A stretch of 55,815 nucleotides of DNA, from positions 1 to 55,815 of the forward strand of contig CAMCHR010000006.1 of assembly GCA_945874755.1 (NCBI GenBank), read 5' to 3'. Shown here piece by piece: positions 1 to 9,115 of this stretch. Position 1 is the stretch's first letter, and each line of letters opens with the position of its first letter. A program made the translations under genes and the position numbers. Below the pieces are notes generated by a model that saw only the letters and a program-made list of their open reading frames with translations, was not told the DNA's origin and ran no database searches. The stretch is from Chitinophaga pinensis (lineage in GTDB: Bacteria; Bacteroidota; Bacteroidia; Chitinophagales; Chitinophagaceae).

Positions 1-273
1 AATGCTAAAAAAACAGATTTCATTTTTGAACCACAAAAGGAAGCTTTAGTGGCAGAATTGATGCCTAAAATATTGAACACCCAATTATTCAAAGCTGTTT
101 TGGATGCCAATGCAAGTGAGCATGGCGCTAGAATGACTGCGATGGATAAAGCAAGTGAAAACGCCAACGAATTATTGAAATCATTGAAAATATCTTATAA
201 CCGTGCAAGACAAGCGGCCATTACGACTGAATTAACAGAGATCGTGAGTGGTGCAGCTGCATTAAACGGATAA
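1..273 (+). CDS. atpG: ATP synthase F1 gamma subunit, C-terminal fragment
   Basis: The reading frame is open from base 1, so the gene begins outside the window. The visible 90 residues end with the long C-terminal helix typical of the F1 gamma subunit ([20 protein letters not shown], then [19 protein letters not shown]). This helix forms the coiled-coil rotor shaft that turns inside the alpha3-beta3 catalytic head and couples proton flow to ATP synthesis on the cytoplasmic face of the inner membrane. The conserved terminal motif and the position of the stop codon match the family. scpB starts 11 bp downstream on the same strand and may be co-transcribed. Confidence 0.95.
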   Translation, partial: NAKKTDFIFEPQKEALVAELMPKILNTQLFKAVLDANASEHGARMTAMDKASENANELLKSLKISYNRARQAAITTELTEIVSGAAALNG

Positions 274-284
274 GCAAAAGAATT

Positions 285-1019
285 ATGGAAATAAGTCAAA
301 TCATTCCGCATATCGAAGCCTTGGTTTTTGCAAGTGATAAAGCATTGAATGCAAATGATATCACCGAATTAATCAATACTGCTTTTGGATTCTTAGAAGA
401 GCGTATTTCGCTAGAGCAGGTTGAAGCTGCGTTAGAAGGTATCCAAGAAAAATACAGTACCGAATACTATCCTTTTGAATTAAAGCAAAGCGGTGGTGGA
501 TGGCAGTTTTTAACCAAGCCTACTTTCCACTCTACTATTGCACAATTGAACGGTGACAAGTTTTTGAAGCGTTTATCTAACGCCGCATTGGAATCTTTAG
601 CCATCATTGCTTACAAGCAGCCTATTACAAAGGGGGAAGTGGAAGCCATCAGAGGTGTGAACAGCGATTATTCGATGCAGAAATTATTAGAAAAGGAATT
701 GATTGTGATTAGTGGTCGTAATGAAATGCTTCCAGGTAAGCCATTGATCTATTCTACTTCTAGAAACTTTATGGACTATTTTGGCATCAACTCGACAGAA
801 GATTTACCAAAGATTAAAGAAGTCTTAGCAGAACAAATTGTAGAAGCGACCGTGATTAAGCCAGAAGATTTTACAGATAATAGCGTATTTGAGCAAACAA
901 CTGAAGCTCTAGCTGAAGAAAACGAACAAGCAGATACTCCTAATACTGAAGCAGAAACTGGAGATTTTAGCGCGGAATCAAACGAAGAAGATTTCACGCC
1001 TGAAAGTCCAGTAGCATAA
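285..1019 (+). CDS. scpB: Segregation and condensation protein B (ScpB)
   Basis: The 244-residue protein matches ScpB, the winged-helix (kleisin-associated) subunit of the SMC-ScpA-ScpB condensin complex that compacts and segregates the chromosome. Two winged-helix modules span about residues 1-170. The second contains the conserved ALESLAIIAYKQPITKGEVE stretch followed by RGVNS, a strong family signature. The last 60 residues or so are acidic and low-complexity (Glu/Asp/Thr rich), as is common for the disordered ScpB tail. The ATG follows an A-rich leader. It lies 11 bp after atpG, and scpA is not in the window. Confidence 0.93.
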   Translation: MEISQIIPHIEALVFASDKALNANDITELINTAFGFLEERISLEQVEAALEGIQEKYSTEYYPFELKQSGGGWQFLTKPTFHSTIAQLNGDKFLKRLSNAALESLAIIAYKQPITKGEVEAIRGVNSDYSMQKLLEKELIVISGRNEMLPGKPLIYSTSRNFMDYFGINSTEDLPKIKEVLAEQIVEATVIKPEDFTDNSVFEQTTEALAEENEQADTPNTEAETGDFSAESNEEDFTPESPVA

Positions 1020-1067
1020 GTATGATTCTATTTCCTTTCATGGATTTTTCCTAAAAATATTGAACTA

Positions 1068-1100
1068 AGATACGGCCAGAACCTTGTTCTGGCCGTATCT
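1068..1100 (+). terminator. Perfect 15-bp hairpin in front of lysA
   Basis: AGATACGGCCAGAAC at 1068-1082 and its exact reverse complement at 1086-1100 enclose a 3-nt loop. It follows scpB and ends 7 nt before the lysA ATG. Only a short T-rich stretch follows, so it could be a terminator for scpB or a structure that affects lysA translation. Confidence 0.6.
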
Positions 1101-1107
1101 TTATAGC

Positions 1108-2319
1108 ATGAACGCAAGTCTTTCTTTCAATACTTTAAATGCTGCTGCAGAAAAATTTGGAACACCACTCTATGTGTACCACGCAGAAAAAATTGAACAA
1201 CAATACCAACATTTATGCGCGCAGTTTGAGCCCACTCAAACAAAATTTTTTTATGCATGTAAGGCTTTAACCAATATTCATATTTTAAAAGTAATTAAGG
1301 ACATGGGTTGCAATATTGATTGTAGCTCAATCAATGAAGTTCAATTGGCTTTGCATGTAGGCTTTTTGCCAAACAATATCTTATACACAAGCAATAGTGT
1401 TGGATTTGATGAAATAAGCACTGCTGTTGAATTAGGAGTAAATGTAAATATTGACAGCTTATCTAATTTAGAAAAATTTGGTCAAGCATTTGGCGGGACA
1501 AAAGCAATTGGGGTGCGCATTAGACCCGATGTCATGGCAGGGGGTAATTTGAAAATATCTACCGGACACGTTAAAAGTAAGTTTGGTATCCCACTCACGC
1601 AATTGGATGCATTAAAATTGATCCAAGAAAAATACAAGATCAACATTCATACTTTACATATCCATACTGGAAGTGAAATTAAAGATGTCGCAGTTTTTAT
1701 GAAATCTGCAGCCGTTTTTGATACCCTACTTCCTCATTTTCCTACGGTAAACGTATTGGATTTTGGGGGTGGATTCAAAGTGCCTTATGCACCGGGTGAA
1801 CAAGGTACTGATATGGCCCAATTAGGTGCGGAGGTAAAGAAGGTGATGAAGCAGCTATCAGAGAAATTTGGACGTCAATTTATCGCTTGGTTTGAGCCAG
1901 GTAAATATATGGTCAGCGAAGCAGGATTTTTTATTGCTAAAGTCAACGTCTTAAAGACTTCGGGAGAGATTAGTTTTGCAGGTTTGAACACAGGACTGAA
2001 TCATTTAATTCGTCCGATGTTTTATGATGCATACCATCACATAGATAATATGACTAGTCCTAACAACCCATCAAAGCAATATGCAGTGGTAGGCAATATT
2101 TGCGAAACAGATACTTTTGCATGGGACAGGGCTATTCCTGAGATAGCAGAAGGTGATTTATTGGTTTTTTACAACGCAGGTGCTTATGGTTACGAAATGG
2201 CAAGTAATTACAATGCAAGATTCAAACCAGCACAGGTTTTATATCAACAGGATACTGCAAAACTAATTAGTAGAGCAGATCAATTTGAAGATCTCTTATC
2301 TTTACAAGTGCCTTTATAA
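1108..2319 (+). CDS. lysA: Diaminopimelate decarboxylase
   Basis: This PLP-dependent fold-III decarboxylase converts meso-diaminopimelate to L-lysine, the last step of lysine synthesis. The 403 residues contain the alanine-racemase-like TIM barrel with the PLP lysine in FFYACKALTN (K52), the HTGSEI segment near residue 190 and EPGKY near 275. The C-terminal barrel carries the CETD and YNAGAYGYEMASNYN motifs; the CExxD type is the family's substrate-binding signature. The ATG at 1108 is chosen over an upstream TTG because the upstream codons lie inside a perfect hairpin. An ABC ATPase gene begins 5 nt after the stop. Confidence 0.92.
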   Translation: MNASLSFNTLNAAAEKFGTPLYVYHAEKIEQQYQHLCAQFEPTQTKFFYACKALTNIHILKVIKDMGCNIDCSSINEVQLALHVGFLPNNILYTSNSVGFDEISTAVELGVNVNIDSLSNLEKFGQAFGGTKAIGVRIRPDVMAGGNLKISTGHVKSKFGIPLTQLDALKLIQEKYKINIHTLHIHTGSEIKDVAVFMKSAAVFDTLLPHFPTVNVLDFGGGFKVPYAPGEQGTDMAQLGAEVKKVMKQLSEKFGRQFIAWFEPGKYMVSEAGFFIAKVNVLKTSGEISFAGLNTGLNHLIRPMFYDAYHHIDNMTSPNNPSKQYAVVGNICETDTFAWDRAIPEIAEGDLLVFYNAGAYGYEMASNYNARFKPAQVLYQQDTAKLISRADQFEDLLSLQVPL

Positions 2320-2323
2320 CCTC

Positions 2324-3094
2324 ATGATAGAAATTCAACATATCAACAAAGCCTTTGGCGATAAAGTAATTATCGACGATGTGAGTGCCCAGTTTAAACC
2401 AGGTATGTGTAATCTAATTATTGGTGCCAGCGGTAGTGGTAAAACCGTTTTAATAAAATGTATTGTGGATTTAATCCAAGCAGATCATGGTAACATTATG
2501 TTTGATAAAATGAATTTTGCTACATTAACTAAAAAGGAAAAAAAGACATTAAGAAATAGCATTGGTATGTTATTTCAAGGCAATGCCTTATTTGACTCCA
2601 TGACTGTCCAAGAGAATGTCAAATTTCCTTTAGACATGTTTAGTGATTTAACTGAGGCTGAAAAATTAGTAAAGGTCAATCAAATCTTAGAACGCGTTCA
2701 TTTAACAGGAGTCAATGAAAAATTTCCTGCAGAAATAAGTGGTGGGATGAAAAAGCGAGTTGGTCTGGCGCGTGCGCTGGTATTAGAGCCAAAGTATTTA
2801 TTCTGCGACGAACCAAATTCGGGTCTAGACCCTCAAACCTCTCTTGTCATAGATCATTTGATTCAAGAATTAACAAAAGAATTCAATATTACCACCCTTG
2901 TTGTCACCCATGACATGAATAGTGTGATGGAAATTGGAGAATATATTATCTACTTAAATAAAGGAAAAAAAGAATGGGAAGGCAGTAATCAAGATATTAT
3001 ATTTAGTCAGAATAAATTATTAAATGATTTTATCTTCGTTTCTGGATTTTTACAAGACGCAAAAGCCATGCGTATGATGGCACAAAAAAAATAA
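2324..3094 (+). CDS. ABC transporter ATP-binding protein, MlaF-like
   Basis: This 256-residue ABC ATPase has a Walker A motif (GASGSGKT, about residues 34-41), a Q-loop in MLFQGNALFDSMTVQENV, the signature ISGGMKKRVGLARAL near 138, Walker B LFCDEPNSGLDP near 160 and a switch histidine in VVTHD. The Q-loop region and the GGMKKR signature are typical of MlaF, the ATPase of MCE-type lipid transporters that move phospholipid between inner and outer membranes. No MlaE permease or MCE protein is adjacent, so the partners must lie elsewhere. The ATG at 2324 sits 4 nt after the lysA stop; a TTG-initiated extension into lysA is unlikely. Confidence 0.85.
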   Translation: MIEIQHINKAFGDKVIIDDVSAQFKPGMCNLIIGASGSGKTVLIKCIVDLIQADHGNIMFDKMNFATLTKKEKKTLRNSIGMLFQGNALFDSMTVQENVKFPLDMFSDLTEAEKLVKVNQILERVHLTGVNEKFPAEISGGMKKRVGLARALVLEPKYLFCDEPNSGLDPQTSLVIDHLIQELTKEFNITTLVVTHDMNSVMEIGEYIIYLNKGKKEWEGSNQDIIFSQNKLLNDFIFVSGFLQDAKAMRMMAQKK

Positions 3095-3098
3095 ATTT

Positions 3099-3611
3099 AT
3101 GAAAAAAGTAACAACCCTATTGAGTTTATTCATTGTAAGCTTATTCGCTACAATGACTTTGTCTGCTCAAGGAAATATTGATCCTAATGCACCTTTCTTG
3201 AAAGACAAAAACATCCCTAAATTTACCCTTAATTTGACTACTGGTAAGACGTTTAATAACACTCAGATTCCAAAGACCAAATACACTTGTATCATTATAT
3301 TTAGTCCAGATTGTTCTCATTGCCAAGATGAAGCAGCTGAATTAACAAAGAATGCAGAAAAGTTTAAGTCGGTCTTCTTTATTTGGAATAGTTACAAGGA
3401 AATGGCTGATATTAAAGCCTTTGCAACTAAATATGGCTTAGATAAACAATCCAATGTGATAGTTGGTAGAGACCCAGAGTTTTCGATCCCGGTATTCTTT
3501 AGACCTCGTATGACCCCATTTGTGGCATTGTATGAAAAAGGTCAATTATTAAAAGTATACGAACAAGGCGTAAAAGTGCCAGAATTACTTAAAATAATAG
3601 GAGGTAAATAA
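3099..3611 (+). CDS. Secreted thioredoxin-fold (TlpA/redoxin-like) protein
   Basis: The 170-residue protein starts with a signal peptide (about residues 1-23, ending LSAQG). A thioredoxin-like domain follows with a CxxC active site in SPDCSHCQDEA (C72 and C75), preceded by the hydrophobic strand CIIIFS and followed by a cis-Pro-type loop (RPRMTPFVALYEKG). It is probably a periplasmic thiol-disulfide oxidoreductase of the TlpA/redoxin type; the substrate cannot be told. It starts 4 nt after the ABC ATPase stop and is probably co-transcribed with it. The domain is short and lacks extra N-terminal domains. Confidence 0.85.
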   Translation: MKKVTTLLSLFIVSLFATMTLSAQGNIDPNAPFLKDKNIPKFTLNLTTGKTFNNTQIPKTKYTCIIIFSPDCSHCQDEAAELTKNAEKFKSVFFIWNSYKEMADIKAFATKYGLDKQSNVIVGRDPEFSIPVFFRPRMTPFVALYEKGQLLKVYEQGVKVPELLKIIGGK

Positions 3612-3658
3612 CTAACTTTATCCCGTTTAAATCTAGTAAAAACTTAAAATTAAAAGAT

Positions 3659-4588
3659 ATGAAAATTACAGTTGTAGGTGCTGGTGCTGTAGGAGCAACT
3701 TGTGCAGATAATATTGCACGTAAAGAATTGGCTTCTGAATTGGTTTTATTGGATATTAGAGAAGGTTTTGCAGAAGGTAAGGCGCAGGACATGATGCAGA
3801 CAGCTGCTTTAGTAGGTTTTGATACACGCATTATCGGTAGTACCAACGACTACGCTAAAACAGCTAACTCCGAGGTTGTTGTAATTACTTCTGGCTTACC
3901 ACGTAAACCAGGGATGACAAGAGAAGAATTAATTGGCACCAATGCGGGTATTGTAAAAAGTGTTTGCGAAAATATTTTAAAGCATTCTCCAAATGCCATC
4001 TTAATTGTCATTAGCAACCCTATGGATACAATGACTTATTTAGCATTGCAGTCTACAGGATTACCAAAAAATAGAATTATTGGAATGGGTGGTGCACTCG
4101 ATAGTGCTAGATTCAAATACCAATTAAGTGCGCATTTAAACTGCAGTCCTTCAGACTTAAACGCCATTGTCATTGGTGGACATGGAGATACCACTATGAT
4201 TCCTTTGGTGAAGCATGCGACTTTGAATAGCATTTCGGTAACAAAATTTTTATCAGAGGAACAACAACAACAAATCATCAATGATACCATGGTGGGTGGC
4301 GCTACTTTGACTAAGTTATTAGGAACTTCTGCATGGTATGCACCAGGTGCGGCAGGAGCTGCATTGGTAGAAAGCATTGTACGAGACGAGAAGAAATTAT
4401 TCACTTGTTGCGTAAGCTTAAACGGCGAGTATGGTCAAAAAGATATCTGTTTAGGTGTGCCTGTTGTGATTGGAAAGAATGGATGGGAAAAGATTGTTGA
4501 GATGGATTTATCTGCAGACGAGCAAACGGCATTCAATAAGAGTGCAGATGCTGTTAGAAGCATGAACGACGTATTAAAGACTTTATAA
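3659..4588 (+). CDS. mdh: Malate dehydrogenase
   Basis: NAD-dependent malate dehydrogenase of the LDH-like type, which interconverts malate and oxaloacetate in the TCA cycle. The 309 residues have the N-terminal nucleotide-binding loop GAGAVGAT (7-14) and acidic D32, which favours NAD. Substrate arginines are R82 and R88 in the mobile loop GLPRKPGMTREE, with R151 and catalytic H175 in IGGHGD. An arginine at the loop position equivalent to LDH Gln102 argues for malate rather than lactate. The gene ends at a strong bidirectional hairpin shared with the convergent glycosyltransferase gene. Confidence 0.93.
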   Translation: MKITVVGAGAVGATCADNIARKELASELVLLDIREGFAEGKAQDMMQTAALVGFDTRIIGSTNDYAKTANSEVVVITSGLPRKPGMTREELIGTNAGIVKSVCENILKHSPNAILIVISNPMDTMTYLALQSTGLPKNRIIGMGGALDSARFKYQLSAHLNCSPSDLNAIVIGGHGDTTMIPLVKHATLNSISVTKFLSEEQQQQIINDTMVGGATLTKLLGTSAWYAPGAAGAALVESIVRDEKKLFTCCVSLNGEYGQKDICLGVPVVIGKNGWEKIVEMDLSADEQTAFNKSADAVRSMNDVLKTL

Positions 4589-4605
4589 TCTTTGTACTTG
4601 AATAT

Positions 4606-4642
4606 AATAAATAAAGCCTTGCATTGCGAGGCTTTATTTATT
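4606..4642. terminator. Bidirectional terminator between mdh and GT9 gene
   Basis: AATAAATAAAGCCT (4606-4619) pairs exactly with AGGCTTTATTTATT (4629-4642) around a 9-nt loop. The A/T-rich outer stem gives a U-run on either strand, which suits the convergent genes on both sides. Confidence 0.8.
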
Positions 4643-4667
4643 TAAGCAGGTGACGACTTAATACTGA

Positions 4668-5723
4668 TTAATCAATCGTCTCTTTAAAATAAGCAATCGC
4701 TTTATCTGCGATGGCTTGTAAGTCTTGTTGTTGCATGCAAGCAAAATGCCCTTGCGGACAATGGTTCGTGCCATAATTGGAACAAGGTTGACAAGGAAGA
4801 TTAGGCACGATCGCATTATAGTACCATTCCTTTTTATTCAAAATAGTAAGTGCAGTTTCTTTGCTCAAAGTTTTTTTACTTTCTTGTTGCACTGTTGGAT
4901 AATAAGGTTCTACTTGCAAAGCAGGAGAAGTGGCACCCCAAATGGCCACCGTCTTTTTATGAAAGGCACAAGCAATGTATAAAAAACCAGTATCGTGTGA
5001 GATAACCGTTCTGGATAGCTTTACCAAGATGGCCGATTCATGTAAATTAAATTTTCCGCAAGCATTCCATATTTTAATTGGATTAATCGCCTCCACAGCA
5101 GCGCCTTGTGCTTCATCCTCTTTTCCTCCAATTAACACAATTGGATATGGGATTTTATGACATAGGTTTTGCAATGCACTAAGCTGTAATTTTTTTGTGG
5201 AATAGGATGCTCCAATTACCAATGCAATATAACCAGACTCAAAATTTGCCGGCAGTGCAGTAGGATTCAATGCAGTCTCTTTAGGAATAAAGTGATCTAA
5301 CCCTTTTCCATCATTCACTACTCCTAAACTTGATAATGCATCTAGGCAGCGATCTGCAATATGCCTCACTGGCATGAAGTTGAGATGCAATTTGGTCAAT
5401 AAAAATTTTTGAAGGCTCAGCTTTTCATAGGATAAACTTGGCACTCCCAATGCCTTTTGAATTTGGTAAGTTCTATAATTTTTATGCAAGTCAATGATAT
5501 AATCAAATTGACATGCCTTTAACAGATTGATTGTAGTTTTTAAGTCTTTATCAAAGTAGTGGAAATGGTCGATGTATGGATTGGCAATTGTCACCGCTTT
5601 CATAGCCGCCTTCGTTAAAAAATGAATCTCTACGCCCGGTATCTGCTGCTTAGCGCAACGAATAGCAGGCGTGGTGAATACAATGTCCCCTATAGAAGAA
5701 AAACGGATGAATAATAAGCGCAT
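4668..5723 (-). CDS. Glycosyltransferase family 9 (heptosyltransferase-like)
   Basis: The 351-residue protein has the GT9 N-terminus RLLFIRFSSIGDIVFTTPAI and the C-terminal half with VISHDTGFLYIACAFHKKTVAIWGATSP, the nucleotide-sugar and acceptor region of ADP-heptose transferases. The family adds heptose or related sugars to lipopolysaccharide core at the cytoplasmic face of the inner membrane; the exact sugar cannot be told. A C-terminal cysteine cluster (CQPCSNYGTNHC, then C further on) is conserved-looking and may bind metal or form disulfides. The ATG at 5723 is preferred over an upstream in-frame TTG because the domain begins directly there. Confidence 0.85.
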   Translation of the reverse strand: MRLLFIRFSSIGDIVFTTPAIRCAKQQIPGVEIHFLTKAAMKAVTIANPYIDHFHYFDKDLKTTINLLKACQFDYIIDLHKNYRTYQIQKALGVPSLSYEKLSLQKFLLTKLHLNFMPVRHIADRCLDALSSLGVVNDGKGLDHFIPKETALNPTALPANFESGYIALVIGASYSTKKLQLSALQNLCHKIPYPIVLIGGKEDEAQGAAVEAINPIKIWNACGKFNLHESAILVKLSRTVISHDTGFLYIACAFHKKTVAIWGATSPALQVEPYYPTVQQESKKTLSKETALTILNKKEWYYNAIVPNLPCQPCSNYGTNHCPQGHFACMQQQDLQAIADKAIAYFKETID

Positions 5724-5767
5724 AGTGCTTAACAATTTAATCGATTGCTATTTAAAAAAAATATAAA

Positions 5768-7015
5768 CTACGGTAAAGGGTGATCCTGCTCTAGAAAATC
5801 TAAATCTTTATGGTAGGTTTCTTCTGTAAAAATAAATGCAAGCATGGTGACTCCCATGACGATGCTACCTGTTACAATTCCACTTTGCACGATGGTCCAG
5901 CCCATTGACTTTTGCAAGATGTCTAAAAATAAAAAGTTAATCAATGGCAAGGCGCCTCGCACCATATTCGGAATCGTGGTTGCTGCAGTGGCTCTTAAAT
6001 TGGTACCAAATTGTTCTGCTGCCATTTGATTGAAGATGGCCCAATAACCTGTACTAAATCCTAAGAAAGCACATATGGCATACATTCTTGAATCACTATT
6101 GTTGAAGGCACTAAAGAATAAGACCATCCCAACTATACTGAGCATGTAAAATAAAAACAAAGCTTTTTTTCTGCTTTCAAAAAATTGACTCACCCAGCCT
6201 ATTAATAAGTCCCCAACAGCAATTCCAATATATGCAAACATCACAGATTTGCCGGAATCAATTAAATTATCCCCATACAATCCGGTGGCAAATTTATTAC
6301 TGTAGTTGACCATGACACCTATCACAAACCAAGTTGGCAAACCAATTAAAATGGCTTTAATGTATTTTGAAAATCTTTTGTAAGAGGTGAAAAACATAAA
6401 GAAATTACCCTTAACAGCATTACTCAATTTTACAGACTCAAACATAAAGGACTCAGCAACACGCACACGCAAGATCAATAAAAAGAAACCTAATCCTCCA
6501 CCAATTTTATAACACAACCTCCAATCCTGCGTATACTTAAAAGTAAAATAAGCAAAGACGGCACCAGATAAACCAATCCCTGCCACCATGGAGGTACCAA
6601 TCCCTCTTTTATTTTTTGGTAGCATCTCCGACACCAATGTAATACCTGCACCTAATTCCCCAGCTAGGCCAATGCCACCAATGAATCTGCAATAAGCATA
6701 CTGGTCTACTGTTTGAACATAGCCAGTAATGATATTTGCCACAGAGTATAAAAGGATGGAGCCAAATAACACTTTCAATCTACCCAACTTATCGCCAATC
6801 ACACCCCATAAAATACCACCAATTAATAAGCCTGACATTTGCCAGTTAATAATATGCGCACTATCTACAATGATGGTTTCTAATGTGGACCCAACTGCAA
6901 GTACACTTGGTTGGCGAACAATCGTAAATAATAATAAATCGTACACATCTACAAAATAACCTAAGGCTGCTACAAATACTGGCAATGAAAAAAGTCCAAT
7001 TTGCTTATTGTTCAT
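5768..7015 (-). CDS. MFS transporter, metabolite:proton symporter type
   Basis: The 415-residue polytopic protein has about 12 hydrophobic segments. The MFS loop 2-3 motif GVIGDKLGRLKVLFG follows TM2, and RFIGGIGLAGELGAG lies in TM4. This arrangement resembles the metabolite:H+ symporter and sugar-porter branches of the major facilitator superfamily, whose members import organic acids or osmolytes; the substrate is not predictable. It is followed 15 nt upstream on the same strand by a DedA-family gene, so the two may be co-transcribed. Confidence 0.82.
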   Translation of the reverse strand: MNNKQIGLFSLPVFVAALGYFVDVYDLLLFTIVRQPSVLAVGSTLETIIVDSAHIINWQMSGLLIGGILWGVIGDKLGRLKVLFGSILLYSVANIITGYVQTVDQYAYCRFIGGIGLAGELGAGITLVSEMLPKNKRGIGTSMVAGIGLSGAVFAYFTFKYTQDWRLCYKIGGGLGFFLLILRVRVAESFMFESVKLSNAVKGNFFMFFTSYKRFSKYIKAILIGLPTWFVIGVMVNYSNKFATGLYGDNLIDSGKSVMFAYIGIAVGDLLIGWVSQFFESRKKALFLFYMLSIVGMVLFFSAFNNSDSRMYAICAFLGFSTGYWAIFNQMAAEQFGTNLRATAATTIPNMVRGALPLINFLFLDILQKSMGWTIVQSGIVTGSIVMGVTMLAFIFTEETYHKDLDFLEQDHPLP

Positions 7016-7030
7016 ACAAGAATTTATTGC

Positions 7031-7705
7031 TTACGCTTTTTTAGCGCGATGTGAAATTACTTTAATGATGACTGGCAATGTAGTAATACCAACAATCACC
7101 AATACAATGACTTCTAAATGATTTTTTAAATCAAAATTAAAACGAGCCAAAATCCATGACTGTAAAAAATACCCAGAACATAGCATACTTCCCACCCAAG
7201 CTAAACAACCAATCACATTATAATACATGAACTTAGCTTTATCCATTTTTACAATACCCGCTAAAATTGGGCCGAATGTTCTTATGATAGGAATGAATCT
7301 TGCGATGACGATGGCTCTTCCTCCGTGTTTTTGATAAAACTCATCTGCTTGTATCAAATATTTTTTCTTGAAAAAAAGATTCTCTTTCCAATCAAACATG
7401 GTAGGACCCACTTTGTGACCAAAGAGATACCCCACATAATTTCCTAAAATACCTGCAGTAGAAATAAATATGAAAAGAATGGCTAAATTAATCCACTGAT
7501 TATTAGAAGCATAAATTTCTGCAGCCAAGGGTGCACTATAAATGCCTGCCACAAACAATAAGCTATCACCTGGTAAAAAGAAGCCGGCAAACAATCCAGT
7601 CTCTGCAAAAACAACTAACAAAATAAGCCAAAGTCCACCGTGCTCAATATAAAATTGTGGCTGTAACAACTGACTCCAATGAAATGCTTCTAATAAAGTA
7701 ATCAT
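7031..7705 (-). CDS. DedA/SNARE-associated family membrane protein
   Basis: This 224-residue integral membrane protein carries DedA-family hallmarks: ETGLFAGFFLPGDSLLFVAG in the first re-entrant region and the basic motif ARFIPIIRTFGPILAG near residue 140. DedA proteins act in the inner membrane and several are undecaprenyl-phosphate or phospholipid flippases. The conserved E and D in the first half and the arginines of the FxPxxRTF motif are present. It lies between the dicarboxylate symporter and MFS genes on the same strand, with gaps of 15-20 nt. Confidence 0.9.
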   Translation of the reverse strand: MITLLEAFHWSQLLQPQFYIEHGGLWLILLVVFAETGLFAGFFLPGDSLLFVAGIYSAPLAAEIYASNNQWINLAILFIFISTAGILGNYVGYLFGHKVGPTMFDWKENLFFKKKYLIQADEFYQKHGGRAIVIARFIPIIRTFGPILAGIVKMDKAKFMYYNVIGCLAWVGSMLCSGYFLQSWILARFNFDLKNHLEVIVLVIVGITTLPVIIKVISHRAKKA

Positions 7706-7721
7706 GCTAGCTGGTATAATA

Positions 7722-8969
7722 TTAAATTGTTTGTGGTTCCGTTAGTTCTCCTTCCCATTTGCTTACTGCAGTGGTTGCTAAACTATTCCCCAACACATTG
7801 GTTGCAGAACGAAACATGTCACAAAAATGATCAATAGGTAATATTAATGCGATTCCTTCTGGAGGAATATTGAACATAGCACAAGTCGCTGTAACCACAA
7901 CCAATGATGCTCTTGGTACACCTGCAATCCCCTTGCTTGTTAACATCAAAACAACTAACATGGTTAATTGCGTTCCGATATCTAAATGGATGCCATAAGC
8001 TTGCGCAATGGCCATGCTGGCAAATGTCATGTACATCATACTACCATCTAAGTTGAAGGAATAACCTAAAGGCAAAATGAAAGAAACAATTTTATCCTTG
8101 CAGCCAAATCGCTCTAGCTCTTCGGTTAATTTTGGAAATACAGCTTCACTACTAGTGGTACTAAATGCAATCACCAATGGAGTAGTGATATGCTTTAATA
8201 AGGAAGGTACCCGATTTTTTAAAATCAAATAACCAACGCCTAAAAGCACAATCCATAAGGCGCCAATTCCTACTAAGAAGTACAATAAATATTTACCATA
8301 AAAAATGAAAATGGTTAAGCCTTTTGTTGCAATCACTGCTGCAATAGCACCAAAAACACCCAATGGCGCAAAGTTCATCACATAGCCTACCATTTTTAAA
8401 ATAATATGAGCCACTGTATCCAATGCTTTGATGAATCCTTTTGCAGGCTCCCCAATAGCTGCTGCAGCTACCCCAAAGAAAATACTAAAGATGACGATTT
8501 GTAAAATTTCATTGGTGGCCATGGCTTCGAACATACTCTTTGGAAAAACATGCTCCACAAAATTGATCACACTAAAGGACTGGGTCTTACCCATTAAATC
8601 TTTCACGCCCGAGGTATCCCCTACTGTCAAATCCAATCCCTCACCTGGCTTGAATAAATTCACCAACACTAAGCCAATCAATAAACTAATTAAGGAGGCA
8701 GACAAGAACCACAATAAAGCTTTACCACCAACACGTCCAACCGTTTTAAGATCCCCCAATTTGGCAATCCCAACAACCAATGTCGTAAACACCAATGGTG
8801 CGATGATCATTTGAACCAATCTCAAAAAGATGGTAGTCAGTAGCTTCACATTTTTAGCAAAGCTATCAATGGTTGCTTGGTCCTTGCCTTCATGAATAAA
8901 GTAGCCCAAAATGGCACCTGCCACCATCGCGATGACAATGTATACTGTTAGTTTGTTAGATTTTTTCAT
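7722..8969 (-). CDS. Dicarboxylate/amino acid:cation symporter (DAACS family)
   Basis: The 415-residue transporter belongs to the GltP/DctA (SLC1-like) family, which imports glutamate, aspartate or C4-dicarboxylates with H+ or Na+. Visible motifs are the serine-rich hairpin AFSTTSSEAVFPKL in HP1, GYSFNLDGSMMYMTFA in TM7 (the NMDG-type cation site) and SKGIAGVPRASLVV in HP2. The start is set at 8969 (MKKSNKLTVYIV): 41 in-frame codons upstream are polar and not homologous to the family. It is divergent from the APC permease gene. Confidence 0.9.
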   Translation of the reverse strand: MKKSNKLTVYIVIAMVAGAILGYFIHEGKDQATIDSFAKNVKLLTTIFLRLVQMIIAPLVFTTLVVGIAKLGDLKTVGRVGGKALLWFLSASLISLLIGLVLVNLFKPGEGLDLTVGDTSGVKDLMGKTQSFSVINFVEHVFPKSMFEAMATNEILQIVIFSIFFGVAAAAIGEPAKGFIKALDTVAHIILKMVGYVMNFAPLGVFGAIAAVIATKGLTIFIFYGKYLLYFLVGIGALWIVLLGVGYLILKNRVPSLLKHITTPLVIAFSTTSSEAVFPKLTEELERFGCKDKIVSFILPLGYSFNLDGSMMYMTFASMAIAQAYGIHLDIGTQLTMLVVLMLTSKGIAGVPRASLVVVTATCAMFNIPPEGIALILPIDHFCDMFRSATNVLGNSLATTAVSKWEGELTEPQTI

Positions 8970-9115
8970 AGGATGCTTAATGCTGCAATATACCACATAA
9001 GTTCTAAAAAAATAGGCGTCTACAAAATTTGAGTTCGCCCCTTTTTTTATCAAAAACCGCTCCATAATTGCAAAAAAAATGCTACTTTTCAACTTAAATA
9101 GAAACCAATAATATT

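Noticed and set aside
1084..1107. N-terminal extension of LysA from TTG
   Set aside because: The eight extra codons lie inside the hairpin and add nothing conserved; ATG at 1108 fits the family start.
4036..4404. 122-codon minus-strand frame inside mdh
   Set aside because: It overlaps mdh completely, has no family-like features and is the antisense shadow of a strongly conserved gene.
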